A DNA stretch of 64,000 bases, from the NCBI GenBank assembly GCA_026985095.1, contig JALSQW010000023.1, positions 156,861 to 220,860 on the forward strand, written 5' to 3'. The translations under genes and the position numbers were made by a program. The notes under the pieces were generated by a model. That model was not told the origin of the DNA. It saw nothing but the letters and a program-made list of their open reading frames with translations, and ran no database searches. The DNA comes from Acidimicrobiia bacterium (GTDB lineage: Bacteria; Actinomycetota; Acidimicrobiia; Spongiisociales; UBA5794). Shown here piece after piece: positions 47,085 through 56,314 of this stretch (position 1 is the first letter of the stretch; each line of letters opens with the position of its first letter).

Positions 47085-47969
47085 TCAGCGGCGGATGGCG
47101 TCGGGCGTCGGAGGTTGCGGCTCCAAGGCTCTGACCGGGTCGTCGGCTGGTGAGACATCGGCCCTCCGTCGCCTGGCGATGACGGTGAAGGCCGCGACCA
47201 CGGCGACGGCACCGACGAGGAACGTGATCAGCGGAGCGGGTGACGACCGCCCATTCGTCGGCGTGCGAATCGGGGTCGCCGGCGTGGGGTCGGCCTGGGC
47301 GCCGGTGAAGGAGCCGGTGGACCAGGTCGCCGGCGGTGGTGGCGCCGGCCGCGGTGGGCCTTCGGTACGGGGTTGAGCGGGACCGGGATCGGGGAAGGTG
47401 CGTAGCGCCGGGTCGGCTCGCAGCTCCCCGGCCGTGTAGGTGCCGGACGGCCCCGAGACGATCGCGTCGTCGGGGAGGTGGGCGATCGCCGGTTCCGTCT
47501 GCGGCCACTCGCGCCGGAGAGGGACGGCGGGATCGACCGAGACGTGGATGGTGCCGCCGACGAGATCCCCGACGCCGTGGGTGCAGGGGTCGTTGCAGTA
47601 GACGATCGGGTACTGAGCCGGCGCGAGGTCGTCGGGCAGCGTGAAGGTGATCGCGGCCCGCGCCCGACCCGGCGAGAAGGGCGTGATGACGAGTTCGCCC
47701 AGGGGGAGGTCGGTCTGGCGGATGGAGGGCCACCCGTCGACCGTCGAGGCGCCTCGGTCGGCGCTCGCATCGAGGCGGAGGTAGGCGAAGAAGCGGACGG
47801 CGGGATCGAGCTCGCCCGCGGTACCGAAGTAGCCGACCATCTCGACAGAGTCGCCGGGCTCGTAGCGATCTCGGGTGGGCGCGATCCAGCTCCCGCCGGC
47901 GACCACCGCGGACGCCACGATCGCGGTGACGGCGATCGCTGCCACGCCGACCACGAGGATGCGTCGCAT
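47085..47969 (-). CDS. Secreted/membrane-anchored protein, unknown function
   Basis: Signal-like MRRILVVGVAAIAVTAIVASAVVAGGS and C-terminal TM LITFLVGAVAVVAAFTVI followed by RRRR. Confidence 0.65.
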   Translation of the reverse strand: MRRILVVGVAAIAVTAIVASAVVAGGSWIAPTRDRYEPGDSVEMVGYFGTAGELDPAVRFFAYLRLDASADRGASTVDGWPSIRQTDLPLGELVITPFSPGRARAAITFTLPDDLAPAQYPIVYCNDPCTHGVGDLVGGTIHVSVDPAVPLRREWPQTEPAIAHLPDDAIVSGPSGTYTAGELRADPALRTFPDPGPAQPRTEGPPRPAPPPPATWSTGSFTGAQADPTPATPIRTPTNGRSSPAPLITFLVGAVAVVAAFTVIARRRRADVSPADDPVRALEPQPPTPDAIRR

Positions 47970-48039
47970 GTCACCATCTTGCCACGGTTCCCGGCCCGCT
48001 GTGGGTGAGCCGGGTCGGGAAACTCCTACCCTTGTCGTC

Positions 48040-48996
48040 ATGGAGATCCACGACGACGTCGTTGCCGCCATCGGCAACACGCCACTGGTGCGCCTCGGGC
48101 GTGTCCATCCGCCCGGCAACCTGGTGGCGAAGCTCGAGTACCTGAACCCGGGCGGGTCGTCCAAGGACCGCATCGCCCTGGCGATGATCGAACGGGCCGA
48201 GAAGCTCGGCCTGCTCCAACCCGGTGGCACGATCGTCGAGCCGACCTCGGGCAACACCGGGGTGGGCCTGGCCATGGTGGCGGCGCTCAAGGGCTATCGG
48301 CTGGTCGCGGTCATGGCCGACAAGCAGTCGAAGGAGAAGCAGGATCTCCTTCGGGCCTACGGTGCCGACGTGGTGGTCTGCCCCACCGACGTCGCTCCCG
48401 AAGATCCCCGCTCGTACTACTCGGTGGCCGACCGGTTGACCGCCGAGATCCCCGGCGCCTACCGGCCCGACCAGTACTCGAACCCGGCGAATCCTCGAGC
48501 CCAGTACGAGACGACGGGACCCGAGATCTGGCGACAGACCGACGGACAGGTCGGGATCTTCGCCGCCGGGGTCGGGACCGGTGGCACGATCACGGGGGTC
48601 GGGCGGTACCTCAAGGAACGGAACCCGGGGGTGATGGTGGTCGGCGTCGACCCGGAGGGCTCCATCTACACCGCCGCCTCCGAGGACGAGGTGACGACCT
48701 ACTTCACCGAGGGCGTCGGAGAGGACTTCTGGCCGGACACCTTCGATCCGTCGATCGTTGACCGCTACGAGATGGTGACCGACGCCGAGGCGTTCGCCAT
48801 GACCCGCCGTCTCGTCCGGGAGGAGGGGCTTCTCGTCGGCGGATCGGGGGGCATGGCGGTCGAAGGGGCCCTTCGGGTCGCTCGGGAGTTCCCCGACGAC
48901 CTGGTGGTGGTCGTCGTCCCCGACTCGGGCCGCAATTACCTGGGGAAGATCTTCGATGACGACTGGATGCGCGACCACGGGTTCCCCGTGGACTGA
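48040..48996 (+). CDS. Cystathionine beta-synthase/cysteine synthase family PLP enzyme
   Basis: IGNTPLVRLGRV, LNPGGSSKDRIALAMIERAE, EPTSGNTGVGLAMVAALKGY, GVGTGGTITGVGRYLK. Confidence 0.93.
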   Translation: MEIHDDVVAAIGNTPLVRLGRVHPPGNLVAKLEYLNPGGSSKDRIALAMIERAEKLGLLQPGGTIVEPTSGNTGVGLAMVAALKGYRLVAVMADKQSKEKQDLLRAYGADVVVCPTDVAPEDPRSYYSVADRLTAEIPGAYRPDQYSNPANPRAQYETTGPEIWRQTDGQVGIFAAGVGTGGTITGVGRYLKERNPGVMVVGVDPEGSIYTAASEDEVTTYFTEGVGEDFWPDTFDPSIVDRYEMVTDAEAFAMTRRLVREEGLLVGGSGGMAVEGALRVAREFPDDLVVVVVPDSGRNYLGKIFDDDWMRDHGFPVD

Positions 48997-49032
48997 GTCC
49001 CCGAGGAACCCGCCACCCTCGTCATCGGTGGG

Positions 49033-49422
49033 CTATCGGAACGTATCGGCCGCCTCGACCTCCGCCGCGAACCCGTCGAGTTCCCCGAGGGTGGGTTCGC
49101 TGGTCCACACCTGGACCCCTCCGAGGAGCTCCGCGTACCGTTCCTCTTGGCCCGGCCGGATGACCGCCCGGATGGGGACGTCGTCGGCGAGGACGTTCTG
49201 GTAGCGCTTCAGGATCGCCCGATGCATCGGCCGGTCCAGATCGAGCTGGAAGATGACCCCGTGGGCCTGTTCGACCATCTCGCAGCGGTCCTTCAGGATC
49301 GGGCAGAGCTGCCGCTCGTGGGGTCCGTGACAGACCAGCACCGGGTGACCCGACCGCTGGAGGAACTCGACGTCCACGGCGGCGTCTCCCGGGGTGACAT
49401 CGAGGATGACTCCCTCGGCCAT
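49033..49422 (-). CDS. Small protein, unknown function, Cys-containing
   Basis: GHPVLVCHGPHERQLCPILKDRCEMVEQAHGVIFQLDLDRP; complete ORF divergent from 49561. Confidence 0.55.
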   Translation of the reverse strand: MAEGVILDVTPGDAAVDVEFLQRSGHPVLVCHGPHERQLCPILKDRCEMVEQAHGVIFQLDLDRPMHRAILKRYQNVLADDVPIRAVIRPGQEERYAELLGGVQVWTSEPTLGELDGFAAEVEAADTFR

Positions 49423-49513
49423 GGTCCACCTCCTTCCTCATCCAGTGTGGCCTCCGGCGGACACCGGGAGGAAGGGCACTTGGACCCTATGGGCCCCGCC
49501 CGTCCCCTCCGTG

Positions 49514-49532
49514 ACCCCACCGGGGGTGGGGT
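49514..49532 (+). promoter_or_regulatory. CsoR-like operator
   Basis: ACCCCACC-GGG-GGTGGGGT; with the following AT, matches the minus strand of the csoR operator over 21 bp. Confidence 0.75.
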
Positions 49533-49560
49533 ATGGGCATCCGTGCGGTAGGCTCGAGGT

Positions 49561-50130
49561 ATGCACCTCCGCCGCATGCCTCGGATGCTCCTCTTCCTCT
49601 TGGCGTATCTCGCATGGCGCGCGTTCGGCGACGAACCGGTCCTCCTGCTCGGTGCCGTCACCGTGGGGGTCGTCGGGTTCGTGGCCTACCGCTGGTGGAC
49701 CGACCGGGAGGCCGAGCGGCAACGGACACGCCGCGACGAAGCGGTCCGCGAGCGCCTCGCCGGAGCTGCCGAGATGCGCTTCCCCGCCGTCGCGGATCGG
49801 ATCTTGGCCCTGGAAGATCGAGTCACCCTGGCCGATTCGCCACAGGTCGGCGACCACTTCCGCCGGGCGACGGGCGCGTTCATGGCCGCGGACGAGGCCA
49901 TGGCGACCGCCGCGACCACCGACGGGTACACCGCGGTGCTCGATCGTCTCGACGATGCGGCCTGGGAGCTCGACGCCGTCGAAGCGCTCCTCGCGGGGCG
50001 ACCGGTCCCGGAGCGATCCGAACCGGCCCCTGCGGCTGCTTCGACCCCCCGCATCGATATCCCGCGGGCGACCCTGCAACGTTGGGTCTCGACCGACCGC
50101 GGCCACCACCGGCGGCATCGTTCCTGCTGA
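49561..50130 (+). CDS. Small membrane protein, unknown function
   Basis: Two TM segments (MLLFLLAYLAWRAFG; VLLLGAVTVGVVGFVAYRWW), coiled cytosolic region, His-rich end GHHRRHRSC. Confidence 0.65.
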   Translation: MHLRRMPRMLLFLLAYLAWRAFGDEPVLLLGAVTVGVVGFVAYRWWTDREAERQRTRRDEAVRERLAGAAEMRFPAVADRILALEDRVTLADSPQVGDHFRRATGAFMAADEAMATAATTDGYTAVLDRLDDAAWELDAVEALLAGRPVPERSEPAPAAASTPRIDIPRATLQRWVSTDRGHHRRHRSC

Positions 50131-50176
50131 ACGGCCGCGTCGTCGCTGCGATACGGTTCGACGAGCAGCGGTCCGA

Positions 50177-51328
50177 TCAGGCCTTCTCGAGTGCCTGGGC
50201 CAGGTCCTCGATCAGGTCCTCGGCGTCCTCGAGGCCGACCGACAGGCGGACGAGGCCGTCGGTGATCCCCACCCTGGCCCGTTCGGCCTCGTCGACGTCG
50301 GCGTGGGTCATCGTCACCGGATGGGTCACCAGCGATTCGACCGAGCCGAGGTTCTCGGCCAGGGTCCAGAGGCGAACCGCGTCCATGATCCGGATCCCGG
50401 CCTCCCTGCCCCCGTCGACCTCGAACCACAGCATCGCCCCGAATCCGGCCGCCTGACGCTGGGCGAGGTCGTGCTGGGGGAACGACGCCAAACCCGGGTA
50501 CCGGACCGTCGTCACCTTCGGGTGGCCCTCGAGGAACCGGGCCACCTGCATGGCATTGTCCGACTGGCGGTCCATGCGCTCCGACAGCGTCTTGACGCCT
50601 TGGAGGGTGAGCCACGCCACCTGCGGTGACATGATCGACCCGGTGGCGTTCTGGACGAAGGCGACCCGTTCGTGCAGCTCCCCGGTGGCGGACACGACCG
50701 ATCCGCCCACGGTGGCGTTGTGACCGTCCATGTACTTGGTGGTCGAGTGGATCGCCATGTCGGCACCGAGGTCGAGGGGTCGCTGGTAGTACGGCGTGAG
50801 GAAGGTGTTGTCGACGGCATGGGGGATTCCGTGGGCCCTCGCCACTGCCGAGATGGCGGCGATGTCGGTGTACTTGAGGGTCGGGTTGGCGGGCGTCTCG
50901 GTGAGGATCAACGCCGTGTTCGGCCGGATCGCGGCCTCGACGGCGGCGGCATCGGAGGTGTCCACGAACGTGAAGTCGACACCGAAGCGGGTGAAGACCT
51001 TCGTCGCCAGACGGTACGTGCCGCCGTACGCGACATCCGAGACGATCGCATGGCTGCCGGCGTCGAGGAACGCCATGAACACGGCGTTGATGGCCGACAT
51101 GCCGGTCCCGAACGCGGCCGCGTCGGCACCGCCCTCCAGGAGGGCGATCTTGTTCTCCCAGACTCGGACCGTCGGGTTGGCCGTCCGCGAGTACGAGTAG
51201 CCCGTCTCCATGTACCCGGCGACCGACGGCTGGACGAACGTCGTCGACTGGTGGATCGGCGTCAGGATCGCCCCGGTGGTCGGATCGGGCTCCACGGCGC
51301 CGTGGATCTGCTTGGTTCGGAAACGCAT
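50177..51328 (-). CDS. Cystathionine gamma-synthase/gamma-lyase
   Basis: TKQIHGAVEPDPTTGAILTPIHQSTTFVQPS, GYSYSRTANPTVRVWENKIALLEGG, AVDNTFLTPYYQRPLDLGADMAIHSTTKYMDGHNATVGG. Confidence 0.94.
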   Translation of the reverse strand: MRFRTKQIHGAVEPDPTTGAILTPIHQSTTFVQPSVAGYMETGYSYSRTANPTVRVWENKIALLEGGADAAAFGTGMSAINAVFMAFLDAGSHAIVSDVAYGGTYRLATKVFTRFGVDFTFVDTSDAAAVEAAIRPNTALILTETPANPTLKYTDIAAISAVARAHGIPHAVDNTFLTPYYQRPLDLGADMAIHSTTKYMDGHNATVGGSVVSATGELHERVAFVQNATGSIMSPQVAWLTLQGVKTLSERMDRQSDNAMQVARFLEGHPKVTTVRYPGLASFPQHDLAQRQAAGFGAMLWFEVDGGREAGIRIMDAVRLWTLAENLGSVESLVTHPVTMTHADVDEAERARVGITDGLVRLSVGLEDAEDLIEDLAQALEKA

Positions 51329-51391
51329 CGGGACCTCTCGGTGGCTGTCGGCCTCACGATACCGAGGGTTCCGACGTCAGGAACACGACGG

Positions 51392-53806
51392 TCACACGAC
51401 GGCCGCCGCGAGGCCGATGGCGACCGTGATCGCCGCGGCCGCCGCCGCCCACCAGCGGACCGGATGTCCGTCGATGACCAAGGCGAGCACCGGTGCCCGC
51501 TCGGCCGCGTACTCGCCGATGTCCCCTTCGGGAGCGTCCCCGGCCGGAGCGTGATGGTCGTCGGTCGACAGTGCCCGGTAGCCGAGGTTCGGTCGCTCGC
51601 CTCGGATCATCCGGCCCCCGAAGGAGTTCGCCAGGACCGCCGTCACCGACGAGATCATCGCCACCATCGCCCACACGGGACTGACGAGACCCGTCACCGC
51701 GGCCGTGACGCCGACCCCGTTGAAGCTGAACGCCAGGGCCAGGTTCTGTTTCGTTTTGCGGTAGGACGCCACGGCGACCTCGTAGGCGTCCATCACGGCT
51801 CCAAGCCGATCGTTCATGACCACGACGTCGGCGGCTTCGATGGCGATGTCGGTGCCGGCACCGATGGCGATGCCGACGTCGGCCTGGGTGAGTGCGGGGG
51901 CGTCGTTGATGCCGTCGCCCACCATCATGACCCGCCGGCCTTCCGCCTGCAGGGCGCGAACCTGCGACGCCTTCTCGTCGGGGACGACCCCGGCGATCAC
52001 CTCGCCGATGCCGACCTCGGCGGCGACGGCGGCGGCGGTCCGTGGGTTGTCGCCGGTGATCATCACCGGGGTGATCCCCGCGGCTCGGATCCGCTCCACC
52101 GCCTCGGCGGCGTCGGGCTTGATCGTGTCGGCGATGCCGATGAGGCCGATCCCCACGCCGTCGCGGGCGACGGCCACGACGGTCATGCCCTCGTTCTCGA
52201 GCGCCTCTCGTTCGGCGTCGAGGCCGGCGAGCTCGACGCCTTCGGCGACGAGCCAGCCGGGTTTGCCGACCAGGACCCGGCAGCCGCCGACCGTGGCCTC
52301 GACGCCGTAGCCCGGATGGGCGATGAAGGTCTCGGTCTCGTCCAGTTCGACGCCAAGGGTGTCGGCCGCCTCCTCGACCGCCCGAGCCAGCGGATGCTCG
52401 GAATTGGCCTCCGCCGACGCGGCGATCCGGAGGAGCACGATGTCGTCGGATCGTTCCGCCGGCACCACGGTGCGGACGGCCGGGGCGCCCCGGGTGATGG
52501 TGCCGGTCTTGTCGAGCAGGATCACCGAGATCTCACCCATGACCTGGAACGCCTCACCCGAGCGCACCAGGATGCCTCGTTCGGCGGCTTCGCCGCCGCC
52601 CCTGATCGTCGCCAGGGGGGTCGCCATCCCCAGGGCGCAGGGGTATCCCATGACGAGCGCCGCGAGCCCCGCCAGCAGCGCCCGGTTCCAGTCGGGGGCG
52701 CCTCGGGTGAGCAACGGCAGGATCGTCCAGAGCAGGAACCCGAAGGCGGCGGCGACCAGGACGGCCCGGACGAACCAGTGCAAGATCACGTCCACGAGCT
52801 GGAGGACGCCGGGTCGGAGGCTCCTCGCCTCGTCGATCGAGCGCGCGATCTGGGAAAGGAAGGCGTCGTCGCCGACCCGGGTTGCCTCGACGATCAGCGT
52901 GCCGGTCTGGTTGATCGACCCGCCGATGACCTGGTCGCCGGCGACCTTCTCCGCCGGGATGGGCTCGCCGGTCACGAGCGCCTCGTTCACCGCCGAGACG
53001 CCGTCGAGGATCGTCCCGTCGACGGGGATGGACTCGCCTGGACGGACCCGGACGCGGTCGCCCGCGTTCACCTCGTCGATGGGGATCTCCACCTCGAGGC
53101 CGTCACGGATCACCCGGGCCGTGTCGGGACGCAGCGCCATGAGGCGACGGACGGCCTGCGACGAGCGGGTGCGCACCAGGAGCGAGGAGTAGTGCGACAC
53201 GATGTGATAGGTCGTCACCAGCGTGGCGGCGGCGAAGAAGTCCCCGACCGGGAAGTCGTCGAGGAAGAAGAGGCCGAGGAGCCCGCCGGCGATGCCCGCG
53301 TAGGCGGCGAACTCGAGGAGGACGTGTTGGTTGAGGATGCCGCGCCGCAGCGACGCCCACGCCATCTTCTGGATGAACCAGCCCGTGACGAACATCGTGT
53401 TCGCGGCCAGGGCCAGCAGCAGCCACGGCAGCGCCGGGATGTCGACGAGGTCGAACCACATGCCGACGGCCATGAGGACGAGGCTGACGACCGTGAAGGT
53501 GCCGGCGACCACGAGGCGGAGCCGTTCCCGGCGCAGCTCGGCGGCGTCCTCCTCGAAGCTGCGGACCTTCTCCGGGTCCCGGTAGGTGTAGCCCATCTGC
53601 TCGAGCGTGCGGATGAGCACCTGAGGGGTGACGAGGTCGGGGTCGTAGCGGACGAGGCCCTCTTCGTGGGCGAGGGACACGCCGACTTCGTGGACGCCGT
53701 CGATCCGGGAGTAGGCCTTGTGGATCGTGGAGGTGCAGAACGAGCACGACATGCCGCCGATCCGCATCCGGAGGGCCGCCTGTCGGCCCGAGCCCCGGTC
53801 GTTCAC
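51392..53806 (-). CDS. Heavy-metal P-type ATPase with YPC transmembrane motif
   Basis: N-terminal [74 protein letters not shown] start. Confidence 0.92.
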   Translation of the reverse strand: MNDRGSGRQAALRMRIGGMSCSFCTSTIHKAYSRIDGVHEVGVSLAHEEGLVRYDPDLVTPQVLIRTLEQMGYTYRDPEKVRSFEEDAAELRRERLRLVVAGTFTVVSLVLMAVGMWFDLVDIPALPWLLLALAANTMFVTGWFIQKMAWASLRRGILNQHVLLEFAAYAGIAGGLLGLFFLDDFPVGDFFAAATLVTTYHIVSHYSSLLVRTRSSQAVRRLMALRPDTARVIRDGLEVEIPIDEVNAGDRVRVRPGESIPVDGTILDGVSAVNEALVTGEPIPAEKVAGDQVIGGSINQTGTLIVEATRVGDDAFLSQIARSIDEARSLRPGVLQLVDVILHWFVRAVLVAAAFGFLLWTILPLLTRGAPDWNRALLAGLAALVMGYPCALGMATPLATIRGGGEAAERGILVRSGEAFQVMGEISVILLDKTGTITRGAPAVRTVVPAERSDDIVLLRIAASAEANSEHPLARAVEEAADTLGVELDETETFIAHPGYGVEATVGGCRVLVGKPGWLVAEGVELAGLDAEREALENEGMTVVAVARDGVGIGLIGIADTIKPDAAEAVERIRAAGITPVMITGDNPRTAAAVAAEVGIGEVIAGVVPDEKASQVRALQAEGRRVMMVGDGINDAPALTQADVGIAIGAGTDIAIEAADVVVMNDRLGAVMDAYEVAVASYRKTKQNLALAFSFNGVGVTAAVTGLVSPVWAMVAMISSVTAVLANSFGGRMIRGERPNLGYRALSTDDHHAPAGDAPEGDIGEYAAERAPVLALVIDGHPVRWWAAAAAAITVAIGLAAAVV

Positions 53807-54018
53807 GCCGGCTCGAATCCGGCGGCGCGGATCTGGTCGCGCAGCGCGTCGATGGTGACCCGTTCGGGGTCGTAGCGAACTTCGACCCGTTCGGTGTCGA
53901 CGTCGGCCGTGGCTTTGATCACGCCGTCGAGGCGAAGGAGCGCCTTGCCGACGTTCTCCGCGCATCCCGAGCAGTGGAAGCCCCGGACGTCGAGGATGGT
54001 GGTGTTCGTGGTGGCCAG
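53803..54018 (-). CDS. HMA-domain metal chaperone, probable CTG start (absent from ORF track)
   Basis: LATTNTTILDVRGFHCSGCAENVGKALLRLDGVIKATADVDTERVEVRYDPERVTIDALRDQIRAAGFEPA*; GAGAGGA upstream of CTG; stop overlaps P-type ATPase GTG. Confidence 0.75.
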   Translation of the reverse strand: MATTNTTILDVRGFHCSGCAENVGKALLRLDGVIKATADVDTERVEVRYDPERVTIDALRDQIRAAGFEPA

Positions 54019-54033
54019 GGTGGGTTCCTCTCG

Positions 54034-54447
54034 TCAGTGGGTCGGGGGTCGGCCGAGCTGGATGAGATGGCAGACGCAAGGGTCGTCGGGTGCCATGTCG
54101 GGCAGCGTCTCGGCGTGGCGGTGGAGGCGTCGGAGTTCGCCGGCGAGGTCCTGGAGCTCTTCGATGCGTCGCTCCACGGCGGCGACCTGCTCGACGAGGA
54201 GCCCGCGCACGTAGCCGCAGGGGACCTCGCCGCGGTCGCGGAATGCGAGGATGTCGCCGACATCGCCGAGGCCGAGCCCGAGGGAGCGGGCGAGGGCTAC
54301 GAACCGGAGCCGCTGGACGTCGTCGTCTCCGTAGTCCCGGTAGCCGGAGGCGGTCCGCCGAGGCTCGGGGAGGATGCCGACCGACTCGTAGTAGCGGATC
54401 GTCGATGGTTCCACCCCGACGGTCCGTGCGAGCTCGCCGATCCTCAT
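54034..54447 (-). CDS. MerR-family metal-responsive regulator
   Basis: MRIGELARTVGVEPSTIRYYESVGILPEPRRTASGYRDYGDDDVQRLRFVALARSLGLGLGDV; Cys residues CGYVRG and PCVCHL. Confidence 0.92.
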   Translation of the reverse strand: MRIGELARTVGVEPSTIRYYESVGILPEPRRTASGYRDYGDDDVQRLRFVALARSLGLGLGDVGDILAFRDRGEVPCGYVRGLLVEQVAAVERRIEELQDLAGELRRLHRHAETLPDMAPDDPCVCHLIQLGRPPTH

Positions 54448-54468
54448 TCCTGGTCCCTCCATGTGCGC

Positions 54469-54499
54469 ACCGTACACCTTCAAGCCACTTCAAGGTCAA
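54469..54499 (-). promoter_or_regulatory. MerR-type promoter/operator with 19-bp spacer
   Basis: Minus strand TTGACC-TTGAAGTGGCTTGAAGGTG-TACGGT; dyad ACCTTgAAG..CTTgAAGGT in the spacer. Confidence 0.8.
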
Positions 54500-54598
54500 G
54501 GCATTCCCGCGAGGTTCCCGAGGCCCGGTCTCGGTAGGGTCTGGTGGGATGAGGGACGCCGACCGAAAGCGACCGCGGTGCGGACCGTCGGACGGACG

Positions 54599-55414
54599 AT
54601 GATCGGGGGAATCGTCCTCGTCATGGCGGTGGTGACGATCCTCGCCGTCGCGACTCCGGCGATCCAGCGGCGGCTCCTGTACCTGCCGGGGCGGACGGTG
54701 TCGCCGGTCGACGCAGCACTGCCCGGCGCCGAGGAGGCGACGCTGCGTACCGATGACGGCATCGAGCTTCTCTCCTGGTACCTGCCGCCGCCCTCCGAGG
54801 ACGGGACGGTGGTGATCGTCTTTCACGGCAACGCCGGCACCATCGCGGATCGCGCGCCGCTCGCCCGCCGGCTGACCGCTGCGGGTCTCGGGGTGCTCCT
54901 GGTCGAGTACCGCGGCTACGGCGGCAACCCGGGGAGCCCAAGCGAAGAGGGTCTGGGTCGCGACGCCCGGGCGGCGGTTCGGTTCGTCGAGTCCCGGCCG
55001 GAGGTCCGTCCCGATCGGATCGTCTACCTGGGTGAGTCCCTGGGGGCGGCGGTCGCCGTCGACGTCGCCACGGCGCGTCCCCCGGCGGTGCTGGTGTTGC
55101 GCTCGCCGTTCGCCTCCCTCGTCGAGGTCGCGCGGGTGCACTACCCGTTCGTCCCGCAGGCCCTGGTCACCGAGCGGTACCCGAGTCGGGATCGGATCCG
55201 GAACCTCGACGTGCCGGTGCTCGTCGTCGCCGGCGATCGGGACTCGATCGTCCCGCTCGCCCAGAGTCGCGCCGTGTACGAGGCGACACCGGGACCCAAG
55301 CGCTTGGTGGTCGTCGAGGGTGCCGACCACAACGACGTCGAGCTCGGCGTCGGTCGCCTGGTGGACGAGACGGTCGCTTTCGTCGACGAGGTGCTTCCGA
55401 CGTCGGGAGGCTGA
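54599..55414 (+). CDS. Alpha/beta hydrolase (BEM46/YfhR-like)
   Basis: VVIVFHGNAGTIADRAPLARRL, YRGYGGNPGSPSEEGL, IVYLGESLGAAVAV, VAGDRDSIVP. Confidence 0.87.
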   Translation: MIGGIVLVMAVVTILAVATPAIQRRLLYLPGRTVSPVDAALPGAEEATLRTDDGIELLSWYLPPPSEDGTVVIVFHGNAGTIADRAPLARRLTAAGLGVLLVEYRGYGGNPGSPSEEGLGRDARAAVRFVESRPEVRPDRIVYLGESLGAAVAVDVATARPPAVLVLRSPFASLVEVARVHYPFVPQALVTERYPSRDRIRNLDVPVLVVAGDRDSIVPLAQSRAVYEATPGPKRLVVVEGADHNDVELGVGRLVDETVAFVDEVLPTSGG

Positions 55415-55441
55415 ACGTCCGGTCCGCTGGGGTGGGCGGGT

Positions 55442-56302
55442 TCAGCCGGCGAAGAAGGCGGGGAGGATGGCGTCCTGGCCGAACAGGAAGAGGACGCCGA
55501 TGGCGATCGACATCACCGCGGTGACGGCCCCGAGGGCGAACTGGACCTTCCGTCGGCGGGTCGCGGCGGCGAACCCGAACGCCGACGACACGGTGATGGC
55601 CGTGTTGGCGGTGACCAGGCCGGCGACGAACACGAGCAAGAGCGTCAAACCGGCCGCGAAGCCGCCGGCGTTGGCTGCGGCGAGGAAGAGCACCACCTGG
55701 GTGGGCGTCTCGGCGCCGATCCCGTGCAGCATGCCGATGCCGACCGACGCGGGGGCGCCGTACTCGTCGATCTCGTCGTCGAGGTGGGTGTGTCGATGCG
55801 TGTGGATGGGCGCCGTGAGCCGCGTTCCGGTCGTGGCGTCCCCGGTGGTCTCGTCGTCGTGGTGACCGGCGGCGACGGCCACATGGGGATGGGCATGGGT
55901 CACGGGCTTCGATGCCGACCCGAGCTTGGCAGCGAGGCGCCGAACGGTGGCGAACAGGAGCATCCATCGACTTCGGGCCCGGAACTCGTTGCCTTCCACG
56001 ATGAGGGTGTAGATGACGAGGAGCCCGAGGACGATCAGGGTGATGCCGACGACGCGTCCCATGAACGCGTCGATCCATTCGGGGACGGTGGCGCCGAGGG
56101 CGATGGCCACCAATCCGAGCACGATGATGACCGAGGCGTGGCCCAGAACGTACAACGTGCCGAGCCAGAACCCGCGCTTGCGGTCCTCGGTCGTCGCCGC
56201 GATGTCGGTGATCGCGATGATGTGATCCCAGTCGATCCCATGGCGGAGACCGAGCAGGAAGGCGGTGACGATGAGGCCGAAGCTGAGTCCGGTGGCGTCC
56301 AT
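55442..56302 (-). CDS. Nickel/cobalt transporter, NiCoT/NicO-like, with His-rich loop
   Basis: LLGLRHGIDWDHIIAITDIAA; His-rich HAHPHVAVAAGHHDD..HTHRHTHLDDE; GMLHGIGAETPTQV. Confidence 0.85.
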   Translation of the reverse strand: MDATGLSFGLIVTAFLLGLRHGIDWDHIIAITDIAATTEDRKRGFWLGTLYVLGHASVIIVLGLVAIALGATVPEWIDAFMGRVVGITLIVLGLLVIYTLIVEGNEFRARSRWMLLFATVRRLAAKLGSASKPVTHAHPHVAVAAGHHDDETTGDATTGTRLTAPIHTHRHTHLDDEIDEYGAPASVGIGMLHGIGAETPTQVVLFLAAANAGGFAAGLTLLLVFVAGLVTANTAITVSSAFGFAAATRRRKVQFALGAVTAVMSIAIGVLFLFGQDAILPAFFAG

Positions 56303-56314
56303 GGCATCCCTTGT

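Noticed and set aside
50672-53875. 1067-aa plus-strand ORF opposite metB-like and P-type ATPase genes
   Set aside because: Antisense shadow ORF with biased composition and no domain motifs.
51392-55330. Single 1312-aa minus-strand protein suggested by the ORF track
   Set aside because: Only the part from GTG 53806 is P-type ATPase; the upstream extension runs out of frame through the HMA, MerR and hydrolase regions.
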